The position numbers and the translations under genes are program-made. Positions 44,091 through 52,987 of a DNA stretch of 64,000 nucleotides are shown here, one piece after another. The stretch lies in assembly GCA_031553235.1 (NCBI GenBank), contig JAVBLS010000007.1, positions 62,001-126,000 of the forward strand, in the 5' to 3' direction. The notes below the pieces were generated by a model. It saw nothing but the letters and a program-made list of their open reading frames with translations, did no database searches and was not told the DNA's origin. This DNA is from Frigididesulfovibrio sp031553235. Lineage in GTDB: Bacteria > Desulfobacterota > Desulfovibrionia > Desulfovibrionales > Desulfovibrionaceae. The stretch's first letter is position 1; each line of letters opens with the position of its first letter.

Positions 44091-45470
44091 ATGAGCAAGG
44101 CTGCAATGTGGGGCGGGCGCTTTGAGCGCGGCGCTTCGGAGTTGATGCAGGAATTTTCGGAATCGCTCTCGTTCGATCAGGCGCTGTATGCGCAGGACAT
44201 CGCCGGATCCCAGGCCCATGCCCGAATGATGGCCCATGTGGGAGTGATTACCTGTGAAGAGGCGGAAACGCTCTGTCGGGGTCTGGACACGGTCAAAGCC
44301 GAAATCGAGTCGGGCGTCTTCACCTGGAAGATTGAGCTGGAAGACGTACACATGAACATTGAGAGCCGGCTGACGGAGCTGGTCGGCGAGGTGGGCAAAA
44401 AGCTGCACACGGGCAGAAGCCGCAACGATCAGGTGGCCCTGGCCTTCCGGCTCTTCGTTTCAGACCATATCCGGGAATGGCGCGGACTCGCGCTTGAACT
44501 TCTGGCCGCCCTGGCCGACAAGGCCGAAAGCCACGGCTCGGCCCTGCTGCCGGGCCTGACCCATACCCAGCCCGCCCAACCGGTAAGCTTGGCCCAGCAT
44601 CTGCTGGCCTATGCCTGCATGTTCCGGCGGGATGTGGAACGCCTGGAGCAGTGTGATCGACGCACCCGTGTCTGCCCCTTGGGCGCAGCCGCCCTGGCCG
44701 GCACCACCTACCCGTTCGACCCGGCCTTCACCGCCAAGCAACTGAATATGTACGGCATATTCAGCAACAGTATGGACGCCGTCTCGGACCGTGATTTCGT
44801 CCTGGAGGCGCTCTTTGCCGCCTCCTGCCTGATGATGCACCTTTCCCGCCTGTGCGAGGATCTGATCATGTGGGCTCACCCGGCCAACGGCTACGTGCGT
44901 CTGCCGGACACCTTTGCCACCGGCTCAAGCATCATGCCCCAGAAGAAGAACCCGGATGCTGCCGAAATCATGCGCGGCAAGACCGGCCGGGTTTACGGCG
45001 CGCTCATGTCCCTGCTCACGGTCATGAAGGGGCTGCCCCTGACCTACAACAGGGACCTACAGGAAGACAAGGAGCCCTTCCTGGACGCGGACCGCACCGT
45101 GCGCCTCTCTCTCGCTGTGATGGCGGGCATGCTCAAAGAGCTCACCTTCGTACCCAAACGCATGGCCGAGGCCCTGGCCCGGGGCTTTCTCAACGCCACA
45201 GAACTGGCCGATTATCTGGTGGGTAAAGGCATACCTTTTCGGGAAGCCCACCACATTACCGGCGCAGCCGTAGCCCTGGTGGAAAAAAACGGCAGGCGGC
45301 TGGAGGAACTCTCTTTGGAGGAATTGCGCGCTCTGTGCCCGGCCGTGGATCAGGGCGTGTATGCGATTCTCAAACCCGAAGCCGCAGTGGCCCGGCGAGA
45401 AACCTCGGGCGGCACGGGGCCACATTCTGTCGCCTTGCAACTATGCGAACTCCGTCGCTTTATAAAATAA
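44091..45470 (+). CDS. argH: Argininosuccinate lyase
   Basis: A 459-residue member of the fumarase/aspartase superfamily that splits argininosuccinate to arginine and fumarate, the last step of arginine synthesis. It begins KAAMWGGRFERGASELMQEF. The superfamily signature GSSIMPQKKNPDAAE carries the catalytic Ser loop; LHTGRSRNDQVA and LPGLTHTQPAQPVSLAQHL are further active-site segments. CCGGAGT lies upstream of the ATG. Probably co-transcribed with argG. Confidence 0.96.
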   Translation: MSKAAMWGGRFERGASELMQEFSESLSFDQALYAQDIAGSQAHARMMAHVGVITCEEAETLCRGLDTVKAEIESGVFTWKIELEDVHMNIESRLTELVGEVGKKLHTGRSRNDQVALAFRLFVSDHIREWRGLALELLAALADKAESHGSALLPGLTHTQPAQPVSLAQHLLAYACMFRRDVERLEQCDRRTRVCPLGAAALAGTTYPFDPAFTAKQLNMYGIFSNSMDAVSDRDFVLEALFAASCLMMHLSRLCEDLIMWAHPANGYVRLPDTFATGSSIMPQKKNPDAAEIMRGKTGRVYGALMSLLTVMKGLPLTYNRDLQEDKEPFLDADRTVRLSLAVMAGMLKELTFVPKRMAEALARGFLNATELADYLVGKGIPFREAHHITGAAVALVEKNGRRLEELSLEELRALCPAVDQGVYAILKPEAAVARRETSGGTGPHSVALQLCELRRFIK

Positions 45471-45529
45471 ATGACAAATTCTAATCTATCTTTCTCTTGA
45501 CTCGAGCCTTCCTGATGGCGACATGCCTG

Positions 45530-45559
45530 TTGGGACAAATTCCCGACAAACGTTATAGA
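45530..45559 (+). promoter_or_regulatory. Candidate promoter of the small exported protein
   Basis: TTGGGA (45530-45535), 18 bases, TATAGA (45554-45559). Downstream, CTCCT (45582-45586) can pair with AGGAG (45590-45594) and cover the ribosome binding site. Confidence 0.4.
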
Positions 45560-45603
45560 ATGCTCCTATGACGTTATGCATCTCCTATCAGGAGGCCAAA
45601 CTC

Positions 45604-45909
45604 ATGTTTATTAAGTCGCTTTTCTCGGCCACGCTGCTCGCGGCGTTGCTGTTGCCTGTCGCCGGCGCCTTCGCGGCCCCGGCACACTATGCGATCATAG
45701 TTGAAAATGGCGTAAGCCGTAAAGTCGACGTCTCAAGCCTGTCTGATTCTCAGATGATCTCCGATGGGTTCATCAAAACCTCCGACAGCGCGGGCAACCC
45801 GGTATATCTTCGTAATAAGCCGATGATGCCGACCGGTCCGGTCGGCGCCGGGCACAAGGGCAATATGGGCCTCACCCCGAAGCCTTTCTTCCCCACACTT
45901 TACCAATAA
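45604..45909 (+). CDS. Small exported protein, 101 aa (first of two paralogues)
   Basis: A 101-residue protein with a clear signal peptide (about 1-24, ending GAFA-AP). The mature part has VENGVSRKVDVSSLSDSQM and GFIKTSDSAGNPVYLRNKP, then a Pro/Gly-rich tail. The same VENG-RKVD-S...GYIKT...LRNK pattern recurs in the next gene, so they are tandem paralogues. I do not recognise a family; a periplasmic or surface role is inferred from the signal. AGGAGG lies upstream of ATG 45604, inside a possible stem. Confidence 0.75.
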   Translation: MFIKSLFSATLLAALLLPVAGAFAAPAHYAIIVENGVSRKVDVSSLSDSQMISDGFIKTSDSAGNPVYLRNKPMMPTGPVGAGHKGNMGLTPKPFFPTLYQ

Positions 45910-46029
45910 CACCCACCGGCCGGGGCTGAGTGACGACACGTCGCTTCTGCACATGCCCGACCTTTAGCGATCCGGCCGCCCGAGACAATCCGGCGGCCGG
46001 ACGCGCAAAGAGTCCAATATAACCGGAAA

Positions 46030-46442
46030 ATGACAAGACGAAAAATTTCACCCGACTCCTTTCCGCATCCCTGTTTGCAGTCATGTTGCTGCCCGCCGCG
46101 AGAGTTCTTGCCGATAATCTCCGGGATGCCACGCTCGTTGAAAACGGCATCGACCGCAAGGTCGACATCTCAAGCGTCTTCGAACAGGATCTGCCGGCCA
46201 AAGGGTACATCAAAACCGCAGACAACCCGGGCAACGCCGTGTGCCTGCGCAACAAGCAGCAGCCCGAAGGCCATGAAGGCGCTCGGGACGGCGATACCGA
46301 GCGGGAAATCCGCGCCGTCGATCTGCGCTCCAACGAGGGGCACGGCCGCTCCGGCAGCCACTGCACCGAACATAGGCTCCGCGCCGTTTCGACCGTCTAC
46401 CGGCCGCCCTGGGCATTTGCCCACGACGGCCGGTTGTGTTAG
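46030..46442 (+). pseudogene. Second small exported protein, frameshifted near the start
   Basis: The frame from 46083 encodes VENGIDRKVDISSVFEQDL and GYIKTADNPGNAVCLRNK, paralogous to the preceding gene. Its signal peptide (RLLSASLFAVMLLPAARVLA) extends upstream in that frame but has no start codon there. The ATG at 46030 is in another frame; adding one A to the A5 run at 46041-46045 would join them into a complete signal peptide MTRRKNFTRLL and onward. So a one-base loss in an A-run, a phase-variable tract or a sequence error has separated start and body. The C-terminal part after LRNK no longer resembles its paralogue. Confidence 0.65.
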
Positions 46443-46507
46443 CATGCCGCCTTTGCATCGCGCGGCAAAATGCGCACAACCGGGCTGCGGAGGCCAAATT
46501 CCTGATT

Positions 46508-47791
46508 ATGAGCACCGACTTGAAAGACATGTACAAACAGGTGGTCAAAGACGCTTTTCCCGACACCCTGAAAATGGCCTTCGGCGATGCCGAACTGGTC
46601 TACCGGCGCCGCTCCTGGAACATCGACGGCGAAGAAAAAGGCCTGCGCTACGGAGAAAACCCGGACCAACCGGCCGCGCTCTACGAGTTGGTCGCGGGCG
46701 CGCCGAGCTTTGGCGGCATCGCCTTTCGGGCCGGCGGCACCGGCCTGGTCTCGGCCGTGACCGAAGCCAACATGATCCAGGCGGGCAAACACCCCGGTAA
46801 AACCAACCTGACCGACGTGGACAACGGCGCCAACATCCTGCAACATCTCACAAATCGCCCGGCCGCCCTGATCCTCAAGCACAACAACCCCTCGGGCGCG
46901 GCCTGGAGCCGCGACGGCATCGCCGACGCCCTGAACAAGGCCTTCTGGGGCGACCGCATCGCGGCCTTTGGCGGGTCCGTGGTGGTCAACCGGCCCCTGG
47001 ATCTCACCGCGGCCGAGTTGATCAACGGGGCCTATTTCGAGGTGGTGGCCGCCCCGGCCTTTGAACCGGGCGTAGTGGACATCTTACGCCGGCGCAAGAA
47101 CCTGCGCATTCTTGAACTGCCCGGCCTCGGCAGGCTGGAGCAATTCGCCGGCATTCCCTTTATCGACATCAAGAGCCTGTCCGACGGCGGCCTGGTGGTG
47201 CAAAAATCTTTCGTCAACCGTATCCGTACGATCGCCGACTTTCTGCCGGCCACGGCGGAGAAGGATGGCCAAACCGTCAGCGCCCGCACCCCGAGCCCCG
47301 AAGAGGCCGACGACCTGCTGTTTGCCTGGGCAGTGGAGTCGGGTGTGACCTCCAACTCGGTCATCTTTGCCAAAGACGGGGCCACCGTGGCCATCGGCAC
47401 CGGTGAGCAAGACCGGGTGGGCTGCGTGGAAATCGCCGCGCACAAGGCCTATGTCAAATATGCCGACGTCCTGGCCTTCAAGGAGCTTGGCCTGTCCATC
47501 TATGAACTCAAAACCAAAGCCGCCGATGGGGTGGACGCCAAAGCCGTGGAGGCCCTGCGCGACATCGGCGCCCGTACGGATCTGGCCTGGGGCGGCCTGG
47601 AAGGCACGGTTCTGGTTTCCGACGGCTTTTTCCCCTTCCGTGACGGCGTGGACGCGGCCTTACGCCGCAAAATCACGGCCATTGCCCAACCGGGCGGCTC
47701 GTTACGCGACTTTGAGACCATCGCCGCGGCCAACGAGGCCGCTCCGGCGGCGGCCATGGTCTTTACCGGCCAGCGTTCTTTCAGACATTGA
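46508..47791 (+). CDS. purH: AICAR transformylase, free-standing (PurH C-terminal domain only)
   Basis: A 427-residue protein matching only the AICAR transformylase part of PurH, which formylates AICAR to FAICAR in purine synthesis. Motifs: LRYGENPDQPAALY, LKHNNPSGAA, AFGGSVVVNRP, SNSVIFAKDGATVAIGTG, and the C-terminus PGGSLRDFETIAAANEA ... TGQRSFRH. The methylglyoxal-synthase-like IMP cyclohydrolase domain (about 200 residues in E. coli PurH) is absent, so IMP closure must be encoded elsewhere. GGAGG lies 14 bases before ATG 46508. The stop runs straight into a repeat element. Confidence 0.9.
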   Translation: MSTDLKDMYKQVVKDAFPDTLKMAFGDAELVYRRRSWNIDGEEKGLRYGENPDQPAALYELVAGAPSFGGIAFRAGGTGLVSAVTEANMIQAGKHPGKTNLTDVDNGANILQHLTNRPAALILKHNNPSGAAWSRDGIADALNKAFWGDRIAAFGGSVVVNRPLDLTAAELINGAYFEVVAAPAFEPGVVDILRRRKNLRILELPGLGRLEQFAGIPFIDIKSLSDGGLVVQKSFVNRIRTIADFLPATAEKDGQTVSARTPSPEEADDLLFAWAVESGVTSNSVIFAKDGATVAIGTGEQDRVGCVEIAAHKAYVKYADVLAFKELGLSIYELKTKAADGVDAKAVEALRDIGARTDLAWGGLEGTVLVSDGFFPFRDGVDAALRRKITAIAQPGGSLRDFETIAAANEAAPAAAMVFTGQRSFRH

Positions 47792-47792
47792 A

Positions 47793-47916
47793 ACAATTCC
47801 ACTTTGAAATTGTCTGTGAAACCATATTGCCGACGGACTTCGGAACGAGCCCGCAAGCGGGCGTCCGCTTACGCGTCCGCCGAAGCAGATGGACATTTTC
47901 AATGTTAATCTGCTCT
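47793..47916 (+). repeat. Dispersed palindrome-bounded repeat, copy D
   Basis: Begins two bases after the purH stop with ACAATTCCA-CTT-TGAAATTGT. The core 47824-47860 reads ATATTGCCGACGGACTTCGG then AACGAGCCCGCAAGCGG. It ends with AGCAGAT (47884-47890) pairing with ATCTGCT (47908-47914). The rest of the gap to 48122 holds two small GC stems but no gene. Confidence 0.77.
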
Positions 47917-48122
47917 CAATCAACTTCACCCGGCACACGGCGACTCTCCAGGTCGCAGGTATTTTTTGGAACCCCCAAGGAATCGATCCATCGCATGAGC
48001 AAAGACAAAAACCCGGGAACGGACTGTCCCGGAACGACGACGCTCCCCGGCCGTGAAAGCCGGACGGACGACGGCGCATCTCTTTTTCTTCCGCAGGCGG
48101 GGGTAAAGGCGCCGGTCCGGTC

Positions 48123-50204
48123 ATGGCGGCGCTGATCCTCTACCCCGGTCCCGGCTGCCTGGTGGAATTCCTCCAAGGCAACACCCCGCACCTCGGCATT
48201 GTGCTGGAAGAACAAGGCGGTCGCCTGCGCCTGTACACTCAGGCGCACAGGGAAACCGCCCTGCCCGCCTCGCGCCTGCTGCCCTGGTCCGGCCCGGCGC
48301 TGGGCAGCGGCCTGTCGCGCACGGCCATGGATGAGGCCCTGGAATTACGCCGGCAAAAGCGCGTCCAGGCGGCGGAATCCATAGGCGTCATGGACCTTTG
48401 GTCGCTGGCCCAGGGCGAGGTGGAGCGGGCTTCGGCCGCCTGGCTGGCTGGGTTGATCCACGAAAGCCCGGACGTGGACAACATTGCCGCACTTGGCCGG
48501 GCCCTGTTGGCCTGCAAGACTCACTTTCGCTTTTCTCCTCCCGATTTTGATATTTTTCCCGAAAACGTGGTCGCCGCCCGCATGACCGAAGCTGAAGCCG
48601 GTCGCCGGCGTGACGCCGTGGCCGGAGCCGGTACAGCCTTTTTCCGCAATCTCTGGGAATATTCCCGGCGCAACAGGGGGCCGCTCACGCCGGCCGAATT
48701 CCCCGCGCCGGAGACGGCCGAACTGCTCAAGCGCATGCTCCTGGCCCATTTGACCGACCCGGACGCCGACGACGACGAGGGCCTGTGGAAGGCCCTGATG
48801 AAAACCCTGCCGGATACTCCCCACCTGCCGTTCATCCTGGCCGAGGCCTGGGGACTGGTCCCGCCGCATCACAACCATCTGCTCGACCGGGCCGGCTTTG
48901 AGCCGGGCGAAGACTGGGTCAAGCCCCTGGCGGATGAGTGCGCCGCCTTTGCCGCGGCCACAGCCCGGGCCGCCGAAACCCTGGCGGACGAAGGCCCGGA
49001 TGCCGGCGGTCTGATCAGCATCGACCCGGCCGACACCATTGATCGCGACGACGCCTTTTGCGTGCGCGAAAATCCGGACGGGAGCTTTTTCCTGCGCGGG
49101 GCCATTGCCTGCCCGACTCTGGCCTGGCCCTTTGGTTCCGAGTTGGACAAAACCGTGCTGCGGCGCGCCTCCAGCCTGTATCTCCCCGAAGGCGATGAAC
49201 ATATGCTGCCCTCGGACATCGGCCGGGAGCTGTTCAGTCTGGACGCGGGGCAGAAGCGACCCGCCCTGATCATGGAGGCCGAGATTTCGCCCCACGGAGA
49301 GACCCGTTCCTTTGCCGTCCGGCCGGCATTGGTGGTCCTGCGCCGCAACCTCTCGCTGGAAGAGGCCGAGGCCGAGGCCCTTGGAGAGCAAAACGTGGCT
49401 TCCGACTGCATTCCGCCCATTCTGAAGCTCGCCCGCATCCTGCAACAAAACCGCGTGGCCGCGGGCGCGGTGATCACCGAGCGGCCGGACCCGGAAATCG
49501 TGCTCTCCGGTTCGGGGCGGGAGACCGAAGTGGCCATCCGCACCCCCGAGGCCACCCATTTGGCCCACCTGATGGTGGGAGAAATGATGATTTTCTGCAA
49601 TGCCGCTCTGGCCGAATGGGGGCAGTCCCACGACATTCCCATGCTCTATCGGGTGCAGGACGTAGGCTTGCCCAGGGAATTCGCCGGGGTCTGGTCCGAG
49701 CCCCACGACATTGCCCGCGTCGTCCGCGCCCTCCCCCCCGCCGGCTTGGAGCTCAAGCCCAAGCGCCACGCCGGCCTGGGGCTTTCGGCTTACACCACGG
49801 CCACCTCGCCCATGCGCCGCTACACCGACCTACTCAACCAGGGGCAGATTCTGCGCTTTTTGCAAACCGGCCGGCCCGCTCTCTCTCATGAGGAACTGGC
49901 CGGCCTGCTGCCGCTCGTTGCCGCCCGCCAAGATGCCGTGAGCCAAATTCAGCGCCTGCGGCCGCGTTACTGGAAGCTCTTGTTTTTCCGACGCCAGGGG
50001 GATAAAAAATGGTGGCCGGCCCAGGTAACCGAAGAAACGGAATACCACGTCACCTGCGCTTTGCCCTGGGCACAACTTTTTGTCCGGGGCAAACGTTCCC
50101 TGTTCGGCGAAAAAGCCCATCCCGGCCTGGAGGTTATGGTACGCGTGAGTAAAATCAACCCGCTGGCCGGCGAAATCCAAGTCGTGGAAGCCAGGGAAGC
50201 ATGA
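48123..50204 (+). CDS. RNB-domain ribonuclease (RNase II/R type)
   Basis: A 693-residue 3'-5' exoribonuclease-like protein. The RNB catalytic domain lies at about 295-610. The metal-binding motif is ISIDPADTIDRDDAF (four Asp) and the late conserved segment is TTATSPMRRYTDLLNQGQ. The N-terminal 270 residues lack the usual pair of cold-shock domains in recognisable form, and the C-terminal S1-like part is short (VRVSKINPLAGEIQVVE). It fits a divergent RNase II-like family rather than RNase R. It starts a tight five-gene run. The ribosome binding site is weak. Confidence 0.87.
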   Translation: MAALILYPGPGCLVEFLQGNTPHLGIVLEEQGGRLRLYTQAHRETALPASRLLPWSGPALGSGLSRTAMDEALELRRQKRVQAAESIGVMDLWSLAQGEVERASAAWLAGLIHESPDVDNIAALGRALLACKTHFRFSPPDFDIFPENVVAARMTEAEAGRRRDAVAGAGTAFFRNLWEYSRRNRGPLTPAEFPAPETAELLKRMLLAHLTDPDADDDEGLWKALMKTLPDTPHLPFILAEAWGLVPPHHNHLLDRAGFEPGEDWVKPLADECAAFAAATARAAETLADEGPDAGGLISIDPADTIDRDDAFCVRENPDGSFFLRGAIACPTLAWPFGSELDKTVLRRASSLYLPEGDEHMLPSDIGRELFSLDAGQKRPALIMEAEISPHGETRSFAVRPALVVLRRNLSLEEAEAEALGEQNVASDCIPPILKLARILQQNRVAAGAVITERPDPEIVLSGSGRETEVAIRTPEATHLAHLMVGEMMIFCNAALAEWGQSHDIPMLYRVQDVGLPREFAGVWSEPHDIARVVRALPPAGLELKPKRHAGLGLSAYTTATSPMRRYTDLLNQGQILRFLQTGRPALSHEELAGLLPLVAARQDAVSQIQRLRPRYWKLLFFRRQGDKKWWPAQVTEETEYHVTCALPWAQLFVRGKRSLFGEKAHPGLEVMVRVSKINPLAGEIQVVEAREA

Positions 50205-50800
50205 TCCTCCCCATTGCCCTTGTCGCTGTCGCCTACCTGCTCGGAGCCGTGCCCTTTGGTCTGGTCATCGCCAAGACCTTCTGCGGTGTGGATCCGCGCT
50301 TGGCGGGCAGCGGCAATACCGGCACAACCAATGTCGCGCGCCTGTGCGGCACAGGCTTCGGCCTGCTGACCCTGATTTGTGACGCGGGCAAAGGCGGCCT
50401 TATGGTGGCGCTGGCCATGCATCTCGGGCTGTCGGTTTGGTGGTGCAGCGCCGTGGCCCTGGCGGCCATTGTCGGGCATATGTTTTCCTTTTTTCTGCAT
50501 TTCAAGGGCGGCAAGGGCGTGGCCACCACCGTGGGCACCTTGTTGCCCCTGGCCTTCCTGCCGCTTCTCATTGCGGGCGCCGCCTGCATTCTGGTAATCT
50601 GGAAAACCGGCTTTGTCTCGGCCGGTTCTCTGACTCTGGTCGGCCTGTTGCCCGTTGTTTGTGCCGCCTTGGGCCACTTCGAGATCCTGCCCCTGACCCT
50701 GACCGTCGGCCTATTGGTGGCCGTCGCCCACAGGCAAAACATCCAACGTCTCCGCCGAGGCGAAGAAAAGCCCTGGCGCAAGCCAAAGGACCCGCAATGA
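50201..50800 (+). CDS. plsY: Acyl-phosphate:glycerol-3-phosphate acyltransferase PlsY
   Basis: A 199-residue membrane enzyme that makes lysophosphatidate from acyl phosphate. Motif 1 is GSGNTGTTNVAR, motif 2 HFKGGKGVATTVG and motif 3 HRQNIQRLRRGEE. About five hydrophobic helices are visible. It overlaps the RNB gene and thrC by 4 bases each (ATGA). Confidence 0.95.
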   Translation: MILPIALVAVAYLLGAVPFGLVIAKTFCGVDPRLAGSGNTGTTNVARLCGTGFGLLTLICDAGKGGLMVALAMHLGLSVWWCSAVALAAIVGHMFSFFLHFKGGKGVATTVGTLLPLAFLPLLIAGAACILVIWKTGFVSAGSLTLVGLLPVVCAALGHFEILPLTLTVGLLVAVAHRQNIQRLRRGEEKPWRKPKDPQ

Positions 50801-52248
50801 ACCACGAAGCCTTTCCCGCCTATCGGGGAGACATGCAATATCGTTGCCTGGGCTGCGGCAAAACCCACGGCATCGACTCTCTGCTCTACACCTGTCCGGA
50901 ATGCTCCAAAGTACTTCTACTGGAGGACGCGGGCTTCGACCGCCTGAAGCAGACCTCGGGAGCCGAGTGGCGGAAGATTTTCGATCTCCGGGCGTCGACC
51001 AAGAAAACCGCCCTGCGCGGCATCTTCCGTTTTTATGAGCTCATGGCTCCGGCCATGGAAGAAGAAGACATCATCCACCTGGGCGAGGGCAATACCCCGT
51101 TGATTGAGGCCTCGCAGGCCCTCAGGGCCAGGGTGGGCATTCCTTTCGGCTACAAGAACGACGGCCAGAACCCGAGCGCCTCCTTCAAGGACCGGGGCAT
51201 GGCCTGCGCCTTCAGCTATCTGAAATCGCTGGTACGCAGGCACAACTGGAACAACGTGCTGACCGTGTGCGCTTCGACCGGCGACACCTCGGCTGCGGCC
51301 GCCCTGTATGCCTCTTACGTGGGCGGGCCGATCAAGTCGGTGGTCCTGCTGCCCCATGGCAAAGTCACGCCGCAACAGCTTTCCCAACCGCTGGGCAGCG
51401 GCGCCGTGGTTCTGGAAATTCCCGGCGTGTTCGACGACTGCATGAAGGTGGTGGAATATCTGGCCGACCGCTACCGCGTGGCCCTGCTCAACTCCAAAAA
51501 CAGCTGGCGCATTCTGGGGCAGGAAAGCTATGCCTTTGAAACCGCCCAGCAGCGCGACTGGGAGATGGAAGGCCTGTGCGTCTTCGTGCCCGTGGGCAAC
51601 GCCGGCAACATCACGTCCGTGATGCGAGGCTTTTTGAAACTGCACGACCTCGGCATCATCAACCGCCTGCCCCGAGTTTTCGGCGTGCAGTCGCGCCATG
51701 CCGACCCGGTCTACCGCTACTACGCCGCCCCGGCCGACAAACGGGAATACGCCCCGGTCAAAGTGCAGGCGTCGGTGGCCCAGGCCGCGATGATCGGCAA
51801 TCCCGTGTCCTTCCCCCGGGTCAAATATCTAGCCGATATCTACACCCGCATCGGCGGCGAACAGGCCTTTCAAATCATGCAGGTCACCGAACAGGCCATC
51901 ATCGACGCCATGCTCCTGGCCAACCGCCACGGGCACATCGCCTGCACCCAAGGCGGCGAATGCCTGGCCGGCCTGCTGGCGGCCAAGGAATACGGCCTGG
52001 TCGACGACAAGAACTTCGCCGTGCTCGACGCCACAGCCCATGCTCTGAAATTTATAGACTTTCAGAACCTTTACTTCAACAACGCTTATCCTCCGGAATT
52101 CGGCATCACGCCCAAAGCGGAACTGCAAAACGCCCCGGAACTGCTCCTGCCGGAATCTGAACGCACCCGTCTTTCGGAAAAAGACTTTGTTCTTGAAGCC
52201 GCAGCAAAAATGGTGCAGCGTTTGGGATTGAGTCCCAAGACGGAATAA
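50797..52248 (+). CDS. thrC: Threonine synthase
   Basis: A 483-residue PLP enzyme that converts O-phosphohomoserine to threonine. An N-terminal zinc-ribbon-like segment (YRCLGCGKTHGI, YTCPECSK) precedes the fold-type II core. The PLP Lys is in NPSASFKDRGMA, the phosphate loop is VPVGNAGNITSV, and ASTGDTSAAAA precedes it. ATG 50797 overlaps the plsY stop. dedA follows after one base. Confidence 0.94.
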   Translation: MNHEAFPAYRGDMQYRCLGCGKTHGIDSLLYTCPECSKVLLLEDAGFDRLKQTSGAEWRKIFDLRASTKKTALRGIFRFYELMAPAMEEEDIIHLGEGNTPLIEASQALRARVGIPFGYKNDGQNPSASFKDRGMACAFSYLKSLVRRHNWNNVLTVCASTGDTSAAAALYASYVGGPIKSVVLLPHGKVTPQQLSQPLGSGAVVLEIPGVFDDCMKVVEYLADRYRVALLNSKNSWRILGQESYAFETAQQRDWEMEGLCVFVPVGNAGNITSVMRGFLKLHDLGIINRLPRVFGVQSRHADPVYRYYAAPADKREYAPVKVQASVAQAAMIGNPVSFPRVKYLADIYTRIGGEQAFQIMQVTEQAIIDAMLLANRHGHIACTQGGECLAGLLAAKEYGLVDDKNFAVLDATAHALKFIDFQNLYFNNAYPPEFGITPKAELQNAPELLLPESERTRLSEKDFVLEAAAKMVQRLGLSPKTE

Positions 52249-52249
52249 T

Positions 52250-52987
52250 ATGGAAACCCGACGCCCAAGCCTTGTCGCCCTGCTCAAACGTTACTGGTAT
52301 GTAGTGGCCGTTCTGGCCCTCGCGGCCGTGGGCTTGATCATCTACATCGTCTCCCAGGACATGAGCATGGAGCAACTGCTGCGGCGTTACGGCTACTATG
52401 TGATCCTGGGCTGGACATTTTTGGAAGGCGAAACCATCGTCATCCTGGCCGGCATGACCATACGCAAGACCGGCCTGTCGCCGGAACTCATCGCCCTGTG
52501 CGCCTTTCTCGGCAGCTTCTGCAGCGACCAGCTCATGTTCAGCCTGGGAAAATATAAAGGCCGAGACGTGCTGCGCTATTTTCCGCGCATTGAACGCAAC
52601 ATGGACAAAGCCGCCGGGTTGTTCAAGAAATACGATGTCGCCCTGATCTTGGGCTTTCGTTTTGTTTACGGGGTGCGCAACGTCACCCCGATCATGCTCG
52701 GGATCAGCGGCGTCAGCCACAAGAAATTCTTTTTCCTCAACGCCATCGGCGCGGCCGTGTGGGCTGTGGCCTTCACCTACGGCGGCATGCTGGCCGGCAA
52801 GCTGTTCATGGCCGTTATGCACCACGTGGGCCACGGCATTTTTTATCTGCTGATCCTCCTGGCCGTGGTGGCCGGCCTTCTCTGGTTCATCCGCTCACGC
52901 TCGGCCGTGAAGCACGTCAAGGAAGTGGCCGCCATGAGCAAGGAGATCCAAGCCAAGGATACCCGGAACCATAAGGACGCTCCATGA
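52250..52987 (+). CDS. DedA family membrane protein
   Basis: A 245-residue DedA/VTT-domain inner membrane protein. The conserved acidic segment is GWTFLEGETIVILAGM and the Arg-containing loop is GFRFVYGVRNVTPIMLG. DedA proteins are linked to membrane lipid (undecaprenyl phosphate or phospholipid) flipping and proton balance; the specific role here is unknown. Lies directly after thrC and overlaps the next gene by 4 bases. Confidence 0.92.
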   Translation: METRRPSLVALLKRYWYVVAVLALAAVGLIIYIVSQDMSMEQLLRRYGYYVILGWTFLEGETIVILAGMTIRKTGLSPELIALCAFLGSFCSDQLMFSLGKYKGRDVLRYFPRIERNMDKAAGLFKKYDVALILGFRFVYGVRNVTPIMLGISGVSHKKFFFLNAIGAAVWAVAFTYGGMLAGKLFMAVMHHVGHGIFYLLILLAVVAGLLWFIRSRSAVKHVKEVAAMSKEIQAKDTRNHKDAP

